In this document: piece after piece, positions 42,823 to 55,487 of the stretch
Numbering within the stretch: the stretch's first letter is position 1
Layout of the letters: the number at the start of each line of letters is the position of its first letter
DNA from: Tanypteryx hageni
Taxonomy: Eukaryota; Arthropoda; Insecta; Odonata; Petaluridae
Assembly (NCBI GenBank): GCA_028673005.1
Contig: CM054116.1
Span: 95,686,707-95,750,706 of the forward strand
Direction: 5' to 3'
DNA length: 64,000 nt
The notes under the pieces: generated by a model
Told to the model about the DNA's origin: nothing
The model's database searches: none
The model's input: the letters and a program-made list of their open reading frames with translations, nothing else
Made by a program: the position numbers and the translations under genes

Positions 42823-43905
42823 TCATGTCTGAAAATCTATAATATACTTCTTCCCTGAAAACCCTTTCACAGAGAAACTTTTTTCCAACGTCTCTTTATA
42901 CTTGCTGAAAGGCATTAGAGAATGGGATGGCGCTCTTAGCTCCCCTCGAGACATCAAATCCGCCAACTCCAAAATCATATCCTCACGCTTTTTTGAGGCA
43001 GCATTCAAGGAACACCATCTTGTCATCCAAAAACCGCGTAGGCATATGTCTTTAAAGATAAAAGATGATGTGGGGACAGTTACTGGTTCTCTTGACATAC
43101 CACCATATGTTATCATCCATCCTTGGAAATCAAGGTGTCTTAGCAACTCTAAAGAACTCTTGCCTCCAACACAGTTAAAAGCAAGTTTTGGTTTTGGGAC
43201 CTGACCAGATCTAATGATGTCAGCGGTACGTGCTTCACTCTCAGTGAGGACATACGTTGCACCGATTGACTGAAGATACTCCTTGAGCTGCTCTATCTCT
43301 GGCCTATCCCGTACAATATTGATCGACTGTATTCCCCAAGCTTTACATAACTGTACGACACACTGCCCCGCAGCACTGTTTGCGCCATTTTGAATCACAG
43401 TTTCACCTGGCTTAAGAGGAACGAAGTCTTTCAACATGCGGTACGCTGTACATGGATTTACAGCCAGAGTGGCTGCACTGACAACACCGATAGAATTTGG
43501 AATCTTAATAAAGTCCATATCCCTAGAAAGAGCATGTGTTCGCCAGGTGCCCCAACCTGTATTCCTTGGTAGTACCCAATCTCCCTTTTTCAAATATGCA
43601 ACTCCATCACCTACTTCTTCAACTTCAGCTACACCTTCATTGCCACCAATTGCTGGCAACTTGGGCTTTACCGGGTATACACCTTGTATAGTATTAATGT
43701 CAGCAGGGTTCACCGGAGCTGCTAACATTTTAACCAGAACTTCGCCCCTCTTTGGCGGAGGTAGCTCTTCTTCTTCCAAACTAACAACTTTTGAAGGATC
43801 TCCATACTCGGCATACACAAGTTTATAAGCTTTACGGCTCTGGAATCTTACTAGCTGGAGATTTAATGTACCACCAACAGAAAGTATATTGGCAAAAACC
43901 TTCAT
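42823..43905 (-). CDS. Mecr: Mitochondrial trans-2-enoyl-CoA reductase (MECR)
   Basis: NADPH-dependent reductase of mitochondrial fatty-acid synthesis, performing the last step of each elongation cycle that feeds lipoate production. The 360-residue product starts MKVFANILSVGGTLNLQLVR, a basic and hydrophobic mitochondrial targeting-like segment; an in-frame ATG at 43941 would add 12 residues. Family blocks in order: NPADINTIQGVYPVKPKLPA (contains the catalytic Tyr), GGNEGVAEV, GDWVLPRNTGWGTWRT, AATLAVNPCTAYRML, GETVIQNGANSAAGQCVVQL (nucleotide site), INIVRDRP, FNCVGGKSS, TYGGM and LRGFWMTRW. Full length with no break. There are no introns, unlike its neighbour. It is convergent with the NRF-like gene, 1.6 kb apart. 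Confidence 0.95.
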   Translation of the reverse strand: MKVFANILSVGGTLNLQLVRFQSRKAYKLVYAEYGDPSKVVSLEEEELPPPKRGEVLVKMLAAPVNPADINTIQGVYPVKPKLPAIGGNEGVAEVEEVGDGVAYLKKGDWVLPRNTGWGTWRTHALSRDMDFIKIPNSIGVVSAATLAVNPCTAYRMLKDFVPLKPGETVIQNGANSAAGQCVVQLCKAWGIQSINIVRDRPEIEQLKEYLQSIGATYVLTESEARTADIIRSGQVPKPKLAFNCVGGKSSLELLRHLDFQGWMITYGGMSREPVTVPTSSFIFKDICLRGFWMTRWCSLNAASKKREDMILELADLMSRGELRAPSHSLMPFSKYKETLEKSFSVKGFSGKKYIIDFQT

Positions 43906-44210
43906 TTTGTATAATCCATAAAACGACATTACAATCACCAAAACATTTCCTTATCGTTCTTCAATTTTCATGTATTGCGTACAAAGATCGACTCAACGAA
44001 AATTATATGTAGATTGAATGCTATATCGAACTCCCGCCTTACTGCCACCTTGTGGCTGAATATATAAACTGGATCAGGGAGATAAAGAGGAAGAAGGTAT
44101 GTTCACGATTTATTTCATTTCGGTAGATACAAAGGATTAGTTTGATTTTATAGGAACAATAATAAATATATTTTTGTTACATTAAGGATTATGCATTAAC
44201 TATATACACG

Positions 44211-44665
44211 CAGTGCTATAGTGGAGGCTATACGGAGGTATACGCCTTATACCCTCTGGTTTTTGTGAATGGTTACGGTATACCCTCTGCTTTTTCAAAC
44301 AAATAGCGTGTACCCTGGCCTTATGAGAAATTATACAGGTTGATTTAAAAAAACAGCTAATTCCTACTTTTCTCGTGGGCCCAGATATTGAAGCTGCACC
44401 TGCAATCCTTGAAAATCTGCGCCCCACACCAATATTCTAATACTACTTTTGTTTTGATCAGATTGAAAATAAATACTGTACTTCTTATTTTTTATATACA
44501 TCACTAAAATTTTCAAGGAAATTCGAAATAAGTTCATACGTTTTCTTCTGCCATCGTAATATTATAGTCATGTACTTTGCTCTTAAAAAAATTAGGTAAG
44601 CCCCTCAAAATTTTACTTTCGTATACGGTATATATACCCTCTGCTTTTTTATGACTACAGCACTA
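44211..44665. mobile_element. hAT-like MITE, GTATACCCTCTGC family (455 bp)
   Basis: The left end CAGTGCTATAGTGGAGGCTA pairs with the right end GACTACAGCACT. Units of TATACCCTCTGCTTTTT occur near both ends and in the middle. Imperfect octamers TATACACG/TATACGAG flank it. The same family occurs at 59325-59490. It lies just upstream of the MECR gene. Confidence 0.72.
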
Positions 44666-46310
44666 TATACGAGTAAAAAGATTTTTTATTATAAATGATC
44701 TGTAGGTAAAACAAAGATATTCACATATAGATTTCTTAACTACTAGCATCTGTTACATTCATTTACTCTCACGAATATCTCAGTTTTCTTTAAATATCAA
44801 TAGTAAACTTACTGCTTCGTATATACCTCGTTATACCATCAAAATATATATAAATTGAAGCAATTTAGTTGTAAAGAAATGTCAATTACGGGGAAACCTG
44901 AACTACATATGTTATGACTTTTTTCTGCCATCCAAGAAGCAACGCGAACATTAAAATCAACGAAATAACCTTTCGTATGCTTAAAACCTCGAACATTTTT
45001 ACAATTCGCGTTTCAGAAATATCAGTCCCTTGAATTGACATTAGATAGCACTGTCGTCGACTAATCCATTCAAATTAGCGTCTTCAACAATTTTCCAATT
45101 TCGAAGCGAATGGAGTTATTATAACGTTATGGAGGAAATTGCGTTTAATTAAAACAAATTATTCCATGATATCTGTAATTTCTTATTAAATGTAACGTAT
45201 CCACTACAATATTCTTTTTTAATAATATTTGTCACCTCCGTAACATAGGCAATTTAACAAATAACGATATGCAGAATAAAAGTATCTCGAGGTTAAGTTT
45301 ATATAATCCATAAGATTACTGTATAAAAAGTAGTTAGGAAACTTTCTACTGGAAAGTGGACACTCATGATTCAATATTAATCTTTCCAACAGGAAAGAGT
45401 TGTCTGATTTCCTCGCTAAACTATTCTTCAGCTGTAATTGCTTCAGGATACGGCCTGCAATTTATCCCTTATATGCCGTTTTATTTTTCTTTCCTTTAGT
45501 CATAGAGACAATGTGTCTTTCGTCATCTTCCATAACTTCTTTGTCATTCTCTCTGCTAAGTTTCTATTTATCGGTACCTTTTATTTTATCAAGGGTTATC
45601 TGATTTCTTAAGAAGATATTTTTAGGTTTTCATGGGAAAAAAGGTGTTGATAATCCCATAATAAAAATAAACCGTATACAAGTATTATTTGCAACCTCTT
45701 AAAACATTTTTAGAAAATTTAATAAATTATAATTAGCTCATATACACACTAATACAAAATTAGAAAGAAAGAAATTGAAAAAAATTGTTTAACTGAATAT
45801 TGCTAAAATGAACATTTCTAGAAAAAGAAGGAAAATAAAAGAATTTGAACCAAAAGAAGAGAATAAATTTTCCTATTTTTGGTTCAGAGAATCTTGCCAC
45901 CTACAATTTATCATCATAGAGGCCTGCTTTTTCAATTGAAGCACCTAAGAACTAGAATTGCTAAGAATAAGTAGTTATTTGCAGGACTAGATAACTTGTA
46001 TCATGTTTTTGTAAAACTAAATCTCAAAAATAACTAATGGGGCTTTTTATCAAATGCCAAAATTTTATTAAAAATCAATAAAATAGAGAGGAAACACTAT
46101 TACTTAAGTTGTAGGACATTATTACCAACAGGCAATTCATGTTGTTGACTAAAAAATGAATTTTCCAATGGTTTAAGTGAACAGTAGGAGCCCTAATGAG
46201 TGGATTGGGTTGTTTAATTAATCAAAATGATTTAATCATTATGATAAAATAAATATCATTACTATAACTTTCATTTATTATGCTTTTTGGGGTGTGTGGG
46301 AATAGGTCCT
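44666..46310. other. Gene-free AT-rich DNA
   Basis: No protein-like frame, RNA gene or paired ends recognised. Confidence 0.45.
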
Positions 46311-46317
46311 ATATAGC

Positions 46318-46515
46318 ACTGTTTCTCAACATTTCTGGAACTGCAGACCCCCTATGAAGTCTAACAACTTCTGTGCACCTCTTCCCAATGCAACATTCAA
46401 GTATTTTTCAAACATTGTCTTGTTTTTTCACTTTTTAGTATAAGAGCTGTGCACGGAATCAAACAAGTTATAGATTAAATTTAACTTGTCCTACCAAACT
46501 TGTGGACCCCCGGGA
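46318..46515. mobile_element. Possible hAT fragment
   Basis: CACTGTTTCTCAACATTTCT and CAGACCCCC, then GTGGACCCCCGGGAA, resemble hAT ends of the CAGTGTTTCTCAA type. The right end and any duplication are not clear. Confidence 0.35.
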
Positions 46516-46814
46516 AATAATGCACAGATATAGAAATAGATTAAAACTGTCAGTCTTCTTAATAGAGATTGGCAGTTTATTATACAAATTAATGTCCATT
46601 GCTTTGAACCTTTATGTTCAACCTTAAAACAATTAAAATAGATCAGCTCTACGTGTGAAGTTGCTATGTACCATTTAATTTTTCAATATTAGAGATGTTT
46701 CTCTTAGTGAATAAAATTAAACTATAAATATAAATTGAAGGGACAGTAAAAATTTCTAACTGCACAAATATTTGACGACATATGGAGTAAAAGCTACTCG
46801 CCATTATTGCACGT

Positions 46815-47660
46815 ACATTTTTTTTAATCAGGAATATTTACTTTAGACATGGAGAGGAACCCCAGAATATGATTCCACATTTTACAATGGAGTAGAAGTA
46901 AGCAAAATAGAACATTTTCAGGACATGAACACTTAACACTAATCTTAAGAACAGAGGCAAGGTACAAGGTAAAAAACAGAATTAAGCTTTTTGGAAAGAT
47001 GATTGATTTGACAATCCCAACCAAGATGAGGATCAATATGTGTGCCAAGGAATAAATTCCACTGTAGGAACAAGGGTATTTTGATTAGGGATCTAAATAT
47101 AGAAGGGTTGTCTGGAAGAGGAGAAGTACACAATCTGAGTTTTATTGCTATTCAGTTTTATATCATTTAATTTACACCGGTTATTTTGAACAGAGTATCA
47201 CTTGCTAATTTAGAAAATGTGGTGATATTATGTTTTTAGGACACTAACATCATCAACATACATTACTGAGTTAGACAAAACTCCTGAGCTCAGATATTCT
47301 GGCAAATCATGAATGAAAATTAAGAGCAGTATAGGTCCAGCAATGGTTCCCTGTGGCACCCCATAAAGGATGGATCTTGAGAGACAGGTAATTTTGGCCT
47401 TCAACATTGAGGGATAACACTTCCTGATGGTTAGTTGGCTAAGAGGTTAGCCAGTCATTGGTTACACCCTAGTTACCAATAGCAGAGCACTTGGACAGTA
47501 GCAATTTGTGAGTGACAGCTTCAAATGCTTTTGTGAGATCAAAGAAAAGTCCCAAGGCTTTATTTTTAATGCTTATTTTTTCTAAGATAATATTTATAGC
47601 TGACAGAAGGGCTGACTCAGTTGATTTAAACTTTCTAAACCCAAATTGAGAATCAGATAA
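46815..47660 (-). pseudogene. Decayed jockey-type LINE reverse transcriptase
   Basis: The minus strand yields scattered RT pieces in several frames: KFKSTESALLSAINIILEKI, KALGLFFDLTKAFEAVTHKL (palm motif), a GVPQG-like LWGATG block, MYVDDV-like sequence near 47260, LGTHIDPHLGWDCQINHLSK and YSIVKCGIIFWGSS. These are successive blocks of a jockey/I-group RT. Many stops and frameshifts make it an old fragment. Confidence 0.8.
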
Positions 47661-48700
47661 TATATTGTTTTTCTGTAAATATTCCAGTAAATTGATTTAA
47701 AAATTTAAATGTAGGAGTTAAAATAGAAGATATTGATGACTTAATTTTTGAAGCGATAATTTTATCTTTTTAAGATCGTATATAATACTTTCAGTCAGCC
47801 ACTTACTTATGCAGGCCACTATAAATGCCCAGGATATTAAGTAATGATACAATGTCCATGTTTTTTGTTTTTTCAATTGTAAGGTGAGCAGATTTTTTAC
47901 CAAAAATGTTGGACAAATGCCATCATTTTTAATTGAAGGAAGTACAAATTGATGATAAAAAACCTATTTACATGGCATTTCATATTTATTTTAATAAAAT
48001 AATAGTTGTGAATGAGTCAATGCAGTACAACAGCCTTACAATATTTGATATTGTTTATTTTAAATAAAATACTCTATGCTTGCAAGAAATAATATGAATT
48101 CCTCAATATAATTTTAGAAATTTTTTCATAGTAACAAGATATATTTATCCAGCTGTACATTATGATAAATCATATCACATACATTTCAATTACTGCAGTT
48201 CAAAAGTGAATTACACAAACTTTCAGCTATACCATTCAATAATTACAGGTGTTCTAGACATTTGAGATAAAATTCAACCCCAACATTGACCAATTAAAAT
48301 CAAATAAAACAAAATTTAAGATTGACAATAAAAGCCTCATTGTTGAAAAATAATAATAATTCGACTTCTTATTTTGTGGGCGATTTTTAGATCATTGAGT
48401 CCATTCTTGCATATAACCCAGTATGATGAACACAAACATCCATGCCCTCAGCGGAATTGAGCAGATAATCTCACCACGTGTCTACTAAGGCAGGCCAAAA
48501 TATACCTTATTCTAAATGGAACTTAGAATTGCTTGAAAACTATTATTTATGAGTCAAAATTTGTTCAAACCATATATATTTATTGAAATAGAAAGCTTCT
48601 CAAGAGCCTGAATTTGTAGAATATTTGAAAAATATTGATTGTAATTTTTACTCATAAATCATCATCATCATAGGTAGTCTGTCCGTAGACAGGCCCGTGA

Positions 48701-49906
48701 TTATTCTTGGTTAAACCTGGTTCTCCATATACTCCTATTTTCCGCTGTCCTCTTTATATCTTGATAACTCTCTTTCCCTTTCAAATCGTCTATCAGCTGA
48801 AACCTTTTCCTACCTCTTTCCCTTTTCCCATCTAGTTTTCCTTCTAACACGTCTTTAATCATACTCTCTCTCCTCAGGTAATGTCCAACCCAGTTAGCCT
48901 TCCTCTTTCTGATAGTCTGTATAATCATTCGCTTCTCTCCTATTCTTCGTAGCACTTCATCGTTTTTCATCCTATCTGTCCATTTTATCTTCAGCATTCT
49001 CCTCCAAGTCCACATTTCAAAGCTGTCCAAGTATTTGATGTCATTTTTCCTTAGCGTCCATGTTTCTGCCCCATACAATGCTATACTCCATACGTAGCAT
49101 TTTATCAACTTCTTGCGGATATCTTCCCTTATATTCCCTGTAAGTAGTTGTTTCTTTCTCCTGAAAGCCGCTTTTGCTTTTCCTATTCTATTTCTGATCT
49201 CATCCGTACATTTTGCCTCTCGTGTTATGATACTTCCAAGGTATTTATATTCTGAAACTTGTTCTAATGGCTTTCCCCCAATAGTTATGTTCAGATTCTC
49301 TTCTTTACCCGATATTCGAATGACCTTGGATTTTTCTGTATTTATTTCCATACCGTATTTTCTACCTGTTATCACTAGTCCATTTATCATTTTTTGTAGC
49401 TCCTCTTCCTTTCTTGCTAGAAGTACTTGATCATCTGCGTATTTCACTGTTCTTATAATCCTTCCTCCAATTTTGAAATCCCCTGTGCCTTCTAAAGCTT
49501 CTTGCATTAGACTTTCTCCATATATATTGAATAGGGTTGGCGATAGGCAGCAGCCTTGTCTTACTCCTCTACCGATATTTATTCCGCAGGTGTCCACATT
49601 CTCAAACCTGACCTTTACAACTTGATTCTCATATAGATTCCTAATCAGTCTCCTGTCTTTCCAGTCTACACCTATATCCTTTAATATCTTCATCAACTTT
49701 ACCCAATTTACTCTATCAAAGGCCTTCTGCCAGTCTACGAAACATGCGCAGATATCTTGACTGTACTCTTTTGCCCTTTCTGATATGATTCTAACTATTC
49801 CTATAGCATCTCTAGTTCCTCGTCCTTTTCTGAAACCGAATTGGTCTTCCCCTATTATTACTTCTGCCTTTTTCTCCAGCCTTTTATTAAGAATCCTCGT
49901 GATGAT
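48701..49906 (-). pseudogene. RTE-like ORF, RT portion downstream of the stop
   Basis: Continues in the same frame as the upstream half. ITRILNKRLEKKAEVIIGED, QFGFRKGRGTRDAIGI, CFVDWQKAFDRVNWVKL, GVRQGCCLSPTLFNIYGE, the catalytic KYADDQVLLA, SEYKYLGSIIT and a C-terminal RRMLKIKWTDRMKNDEVLRR block typical of RTE/BovB-type proteins. No further stops before the natural end. Confidence 0.9.
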
Positions 49907-51643
49907 CTATGATGTGTGTGACAGAAGGCTTATCGTTCTGTAATCTTTACACTGCATTGCCTTTGGCTTCTTCTTTAGAGGGATCATTGTTACTTCTAGG
50001 AAATCCTGAGGCCACTCTCCCGTGTCGTAAATCTTATTAATTAATTTCGTGATCGCTCTTAGTCCTTCTGATCCTATGACTTTAAGTATCTCAGCCGGTA
50101 TTCCATCGCTGCCCGTGGCTTTCCCCTTCTTTAGTTCCACTATCGCTTTTTCTACTTCGCTCTCCATAATACTTGGTCCTAAGTTGTCTTCTTCAATGTT
50201 TTCCTCATTTTCTAGTTCTATTTTTGCCGCTCCTGCCTGTTTGCTGTATAATTCCTTAATGTATTCTTCCCATACCTGTGCTACATCCTTTGTTTCTGAG
50301 ACTATCTTCCCATCCGTATTCATAATTCCTTTACCACAAATTCCATTAGACTTCTTATCTTCTAATTCCAGTGCCCTAGCGTACATCATATCGTACCGTC
50401 CTAACTTCTCCATTTGTTCTATTTCATCACATTTTCCTTTTATCCAATTTTCTCTAGCTTTATCTGTTACCCTTCTCAACTCATTGTTTATACGCCTATA
50501 GTTGGCTCTACCTTCTTCACTGTTAACGTTTTTCCATTTTCGTCTCTCGTTCATTTTCTCCAGCATTTCCTTTGTGATCCATGGTTTTCTGATTTTCTTC
50601 TCTTGTTTTCCAATCTCTTTATCCAAGGTATCCTTGATACTGGTTTTAATTTCATCCCATTCTATATCAACGGTCTTCGGTTTGTTTTCCAACTTTCTTA
50701 GGTTTTCTTCCAACTTCATGCTGACTACATCCTGCCTTCCTTTCAGTTTTTCTAGGTCCCAGGTCTGTCTTTCTCTTCTCGTCTTTCTTATTTGTTTGAG
50801 CTTTGTATTCACGTCAATTATTAGAAGGCTGTGATCTGAATCAATGTCTGCTCCTTGCAATGCCTTGGCGTTCTTTATGCTGTTCCTGAATCTTTGTTTT
50901 ACAAGGATGTAATCTATTTGGCATCTCATTCTATCTCCTGGGCTTTTCCATGTGTATAACCTTCGTTTATGGTTTTTGAACCATGTATTAGTCACTACAA
51001 GGTCATTATTGATGCAGAATTCTACGAGTTTCTCCCCTCCTCGATTTCTCTTCCCAAGTCCGTATTGCCCGACAACATTTTCTTCCTGTCCTTCTCCGAC
51101 TATGCTGTTCCAATCTCCCATTATTATGCAGTTTACCTTTCCTCTTCCGTCTTCTTCGTAAATTTCATTAATTTGCTCATAGATCTCATATATTTCTTCA
51201 TCGTCATGAGCTGACGTTGGCATATATACCTGGATTATCAGCATGTCCACTGGGACTGCTTTTAGCTTTATTGCCATCAGTCTATCGTTCGTTGCTATTA
51301 TCTTTGTCACGCTTTTCATCATATCTTTCCTAAGTACCAGAGCTACTCCCCTTTCCCCACTATTTCCTCCAGAATAAACTACCGTGAATTCTTCCGAGTC
51401 GAACTGTCCTTCTCCCTCCCATCTAGTTTCGCTTAGCCCTATAATGTCAACTCTATTTCTTCTCATTTCTTCTTTCAAGTTCTCTAGCTTTCCTGCCTTT
51501 CTCATAGTTCTTACGTTCCAAGTCCCTATTCGTAATTTACTTTCGACAAATGTTTTCCTCAAGGCAGTCCCCGCCCGGAGATCCGATTGGGGGACTATTT
51601 TACCTCCGGATTGTTTTACCTCGAGAGAACTCATATTGTCCAA
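49907..51643 (-). pseudogene. RTE-like ORF, endonuclease and start of RT
   Basis: 578 codons ending in TAG at 49907-49909. The endonuclease motifs are LRIGTWNVRTMRKAGKLENL, DIIGLSETRWEGEGQFDSEE, IMGDWNSIVGEG and DSDHSLLIIDV (catalytic Asp and His). RT begins with KKGKATGSDGIPAEILKVIG and CKDYRTISLLSHTS just before the stop. The frame then continues, so a single nonsense change breaks an otherwise open frame of about 980 codons. Confidence 0.9.
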
Positions 51644-51854
51644 CCATATATAATCTTTACTAGGGATTGTAATGTGGTAGTTTCCCTCTTGCTTTCCACA
51701 TCGCAGTACTGTAGCCGTTCAAATCGTCCTGATCACGCCTACAGCTGTATTGGATATAGACCCAACCAACATCATTTGTTTTCGGCTCTATACCATACTG
51801 ACAGTACTGCTGCCTACTGCCAGGCACTGATGACAGTTTTTTTTTTTAATAAAA

Positions 51855-51930
51855 CCTCCATTCGAGGGGTTTGAACCCCCGAACTTTGCAATAGAAAGCC
51901 GACACGCTAACCACTACACCACCAGTGCAC
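51855..51930 (-). repeat. tRNA-derived SINE or tRNA relic with poly-A tail
   Basis: The minus strand reads GTGCACTGGTGGTGTAGTGG (A box), an anticodon-like arm GCTTT-CTATTGC-AAAGT, and GGGGGTTCAAACCCCTCG (B box). TTTTATTAAAAAAAAAA follows. The tail argues for a retroposed SINE rather than a working tRNA gene. Confidence 0.6.
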
Positions 51931-54005
51931 TCATAAATATGAAGTAGAAAATTAAACATTCATTCTAGAAGACAAAATTTTCTTTATCGCTCAGAAAACC
52001 AGATCAGAGAGCTGAAAAATGTTTTAACAAGCAGAGTGCCTGCAAGTTTAGGGTACCGAGAACCAACCTTTACTGCAGCTAATAGTACAATGTAACTAGC
52101 ATGCGCATATACAGCCAACCTACTACAATTACATTGGTTAACATAGGTAAAAGGAAGGACGAAAACAGAAAACTTTTTCAAAAGGACAAAAAGTATATGG
52201 AGGGCAACATTTGAAAAAGGACAGTCCTTCCAAAAGGAGGACATTTGGTCACCTTACAATTGGCATTCATAGTTATTTTAATGATTCAACCTTTCTTGAA
52301 ATGCTTTCTCAGTTGCATTCTTCACTTGTAATTTTTTCTTAGCTGTTACTTGTTTGACAGCACTCTTGAGTGGATGTCAAGATATTGAATAAATTAAAAA
52401 TGGATTGTATGCTGATAGTGGCTGCAAAAACTGACGTTTAATAGCTGCAGAGGAGATGAAAGAGACAATAATTATCTAAGTCAACATTTTGGAATTGACT
52501 GACTTAGTGACATTGAATGAGATATTAACCTGCAATTTCTTTGAATTCCTCTGTAGATGCTGATGTCGTCAGGAGCATAGCAAGGAGGGAGAACGATTGC
52601 TCTGGGCACCAAATACTTCACAAAATTTGTTATGTACTACATATTTTAGAGTATGTGTTAATCAAGGCATAAAAAGAAATAAAATTTGTATGCATCCAAC
52701 TGCGAATTTGTTTATGTACATACTCTTGTCTAGTGCCATTGGCACCCCATGCTTAGGGTTGCCATCAGTATCATTTTCTTAAAACTTTCTCATACCCAAT
52801 TTTTTTTACAGGATATGATTCCCATAGTAAACGATGTTATTGCCTTTAGCAGGTGATGATAAGGGTGCCTAAAGTCAGCCTAGGCTTTTAATAAGTTGAT
52901 ATTCGATCCCCCAGCTCACTAATGCAAATATCCTATGTTCATCTTAAGCCCTACCAAACAAACTTTGCTTTCATAGCAAAGTAAACAGGCAGTCTTCATT
53001 TAATTCCCAACTTGTCAGGAGTGTTTAACTGTTCCCTGATGGAACTTCGCTTCCTTTCTTACTTGCAAATGGGCATGGGAACTGGTGTGACTTGATGTAT
53101 AGTATTTTGCTTGGGTTTTTCCCCCTTTTGAATTTTCTTTTGCCCATAATCAAATGTGTGACTGTGATCACTATACTGCAATTTTAATGACATTGTTGCA
53201 GGAGGGCTGTTCCATGTTCCTACTCAGGAGTATTTTTCAGCCTTTGTTATCATTTGTTAATCAACAGGTTAGTACATTTCTTTCAAATATTCATGAATGC
53301 ATTTGGATATATTTTATCAGGAGCAGAACAAGTAGACCATGAGCCCTGGGGCAAGAAAAATTGGCAGTCCCGTCTTAACTAAGGTGATCAACTGTACCGA
53401 TTTATTCACTACCATACCAGTACAGCTTTATACTGATAACACATTTTTGCAAGCTATTTTTATAACAACAATAAATTATCAAAGACCAATTTAAAATATT
53501 TTTTATTTATAAAAAAAAAATACTTTTTAAAAATGTATGTAGGTCTTATGCACGATATAAATCATTTAATTTAATTAACTACATAGTTTTTAAAAAAACT
53601 AACTACCGCATATGCTGATATACAAGACGACTCGGTGTCTAAGTCTGCTACGATTTTTTTCGACTAAAACTTCATGTTTGATATCTATGTCTGATCTCCA
53701 TTTATTGAGGATTACAATGAGCCTGATATCATAACATCTGATACAGAGGATGAATTTATATTTTCTATGAGTCTGATGCAGAAGGCGAGAGATTTCATGG
53801 TTTTTAAGCTGAAATGTAGAAAAATACCATTCTTGAATGTTTTTAAAATTTCCTTTTGCCATTTTGGTAATTTTCGTATGTTGTTATTTTTTTTAAAATT
53901 ATTTCGTGTATTACAACAAAAATTTTTAATTCTTAGTTATTTGTTGCTCAAAATTATCATTCTTCTAAATAATGTCTGCTAAATAAATGGTAAAGAGTTG
54001 AACAG
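51931..54005. other. Gene-free AT-rich DNA
   Basis: No reliable coding sequence. The block near 52140-52255 (AAAGGACAAAAAG, AAAAGGAGGACATTTGGTCACC) resembles an eroded DNA-transposon end. The open frame at 53154-53342 has no family match. Confidence 0.4.
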
Positions 54006-54093
54006 CTAGATGAAAAGAAAAAACTATGTCACTTCCACAAATTTATTTAACATAACCGGTTTCACTACTATCTTAGCATCATCAGGTGAAAAT
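54006..54093 (-). repeat. Penelope-type terminal repeat, 5' side, inverted
   Basis: Inverted copy of 55688-55775: CTAGATGAAAAGAAAAAACT, CCACAAATTTATTTAACATA and GCATCATCAGGTGAAAA match the reverse of the right copy. An inverted partial terminal repeat at a truncated 5' end is typical of Penelope-like elements. Confidence 0.82.
54052..54089 (-). ncRNA. Hammerhead ribozyme core (left copy)
   Basis: The minus strand reads CACCTGATGATGCTAAGATA then GTAGTGAAACCGGTTATG. CTGATGA and GAAA are the invariant hammerhead boxes; GCTA/TAGT can form stem II with one G-U pair. The short ACCGGT-type stem III is as described for Penelope-associated hammerheads. Activity not shown. Confidence 0.65.
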
Positions 54094-55487
54094 ATTAGGC
54101 CCATTATCTCCAGTACCTCTGTGCCTGCCCATAAACTCGCCTTCAAACTCAATACACTTCTTTGTAATTATTCTCATTCTAGTCCCAAACTTGGTATTAA
54201 AAATTCCATAGATTTGACACACACCTTAAAAGGAAAAATTTTCCCCAACAATTCAAAATTTGTCTCTTTTGATGTTTGTAATCTTTTTACTTCAGTTCCT
54301 GTTAAAGAAGCTGTAGAATTGGTTGTAGATATTCTTTCCAAAGCAGGTGTCAATCAATTTTTATTAACTGAATTTTCAATTTACTTGAAGTTTATTCTGA
54401 ACAAAACTTTTTTCTTTTTGGCAATAATTTCTATAAACAAACGGAAGGTCTTGCGATGGGGTCCCCTCTTTCCTCTCTCCTTGCTGAAATTTTTCTCAAT
54501 AATTTAGAAGTTAACCTTTTTAATTCTGGCCATCCTTTATTAAGTTATTCAGAATTTTGGAGTAGGTATGTGGATCATATTTTGTGTGTCTGGAGTGGTA
54601 CAGATGGCCAACTCTCTGAATTTTTAACCCTTTTAAATTCCCTCCACCCTTCTTTATCTTTTATGGTTGAATCCGAAACCAATGGTTTACTTAACTTTTT
54701 AGATCTCACTTTGTCCCTGCTGAACAATACACCTACCTTTGCTATTTTTCGTAAACCCACTTACACAGATCAGGTCATTCCCAATCTCTCTTCCCATCAT
54801 TTTTCTCATATACACGCTGCTTTTTATTCTATGCTTCACCACCTTCTTAATATACCCCTTTCTAAACCCAATTTCCTTTTAGAACTTAACACCATTAAAC
54901 AGATTGCTATCAACAATGGCTATAAAACTGGTTTAATCGATAAAATTATCTCTAAAAAATGTTTATTTATTGCCTCCCAAAAAATTGTTCCTTTTCCCTC
55001 TCATCTCACCTCCAAACCTCTTAGTTGTTGCAGACTCCCATTTTTAGGAAACCTTTCTTATAAATTATCCAAACTTTTTCCTAAATTTAAACTTAAACCT
55101 GCTTTCTACTCCCCAGTTACCTTTTCCAAATTATTCCTTAATGCTAAAGATCCGATACAGTTGTTATTAAGTGATGTATATAAACTTGCTTGTGATGATT
55201 GCAGAGCGGTCTACATCAGCCAAACAGGGAGGAGTTTTGAAAATAGGATTAAGGAGCATAAGCGATACTTCTGGTCAAATAATTTGAATTCTCAACTTGC
55301 GAAACATCTTTTAAACCTCAATCATCACAGTTCCTTCAACCCTAAATTTCTCCATTTTGAAATTAAAGGTCGCAAATTGGATGCTGTGGAACAGCTAGAG
55401 ATAATTATTTGTCAAGACTCACTTCTCTTAAATGAATACCTTTTCCACAATCATTCTCCTTGTTTAAGCTTACCTAAGATTTTGTAA
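54094..55487 (+). pseudogene. Penelope-like RT plus GIY-YIG endonuclease, 5' truncated
   Basis: Starts inside RT at RPIISSTSVPAHKLAFKLNT, then KFVSFDVCNLFTSVP (motif A) in one frame. A one-base shift in the T runs at about 54405-54420 moves the rest to a second frame: GLAMGSPLSSLLAEIFLNNL (motif B), RYVDHILCVW (motif C) and NGLLNFLDLTL. The last part is a GIY-YIG nuclease with its CxxC lead: VYKLACDDCRAVYISQTGRS, then FENRIKEHKR. Motif C has His (54576-54578) where the second catalytic Asp belongs, so RT activity is doubly lost. Confidence 0.9.

Larger units (their letters stand above)
48656..51643 (-). mobile_element. RTE-like LINE, near-intact
   Basis: A single long ORF on the minus strand (51643 to 48701) plus a short 3' end finishing in an (ATG)n-type tail at 48656-48674, as in RTE elements. 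Coding capacity is complete from endonuclease to C-terminus with one in-frame stop. The 5' UTR boundary is unclear; a tRNA-like SINE lies at 51855. Confidence 0.87.

Noticed and set aside
50049..50834. Ser/Phe-rich plus-strand frames of 95-150 codons
   Set aside because: Antisense shadows of the RTE-like ORF; their composition is what reversing a Lys/Glu-rich protein gives.
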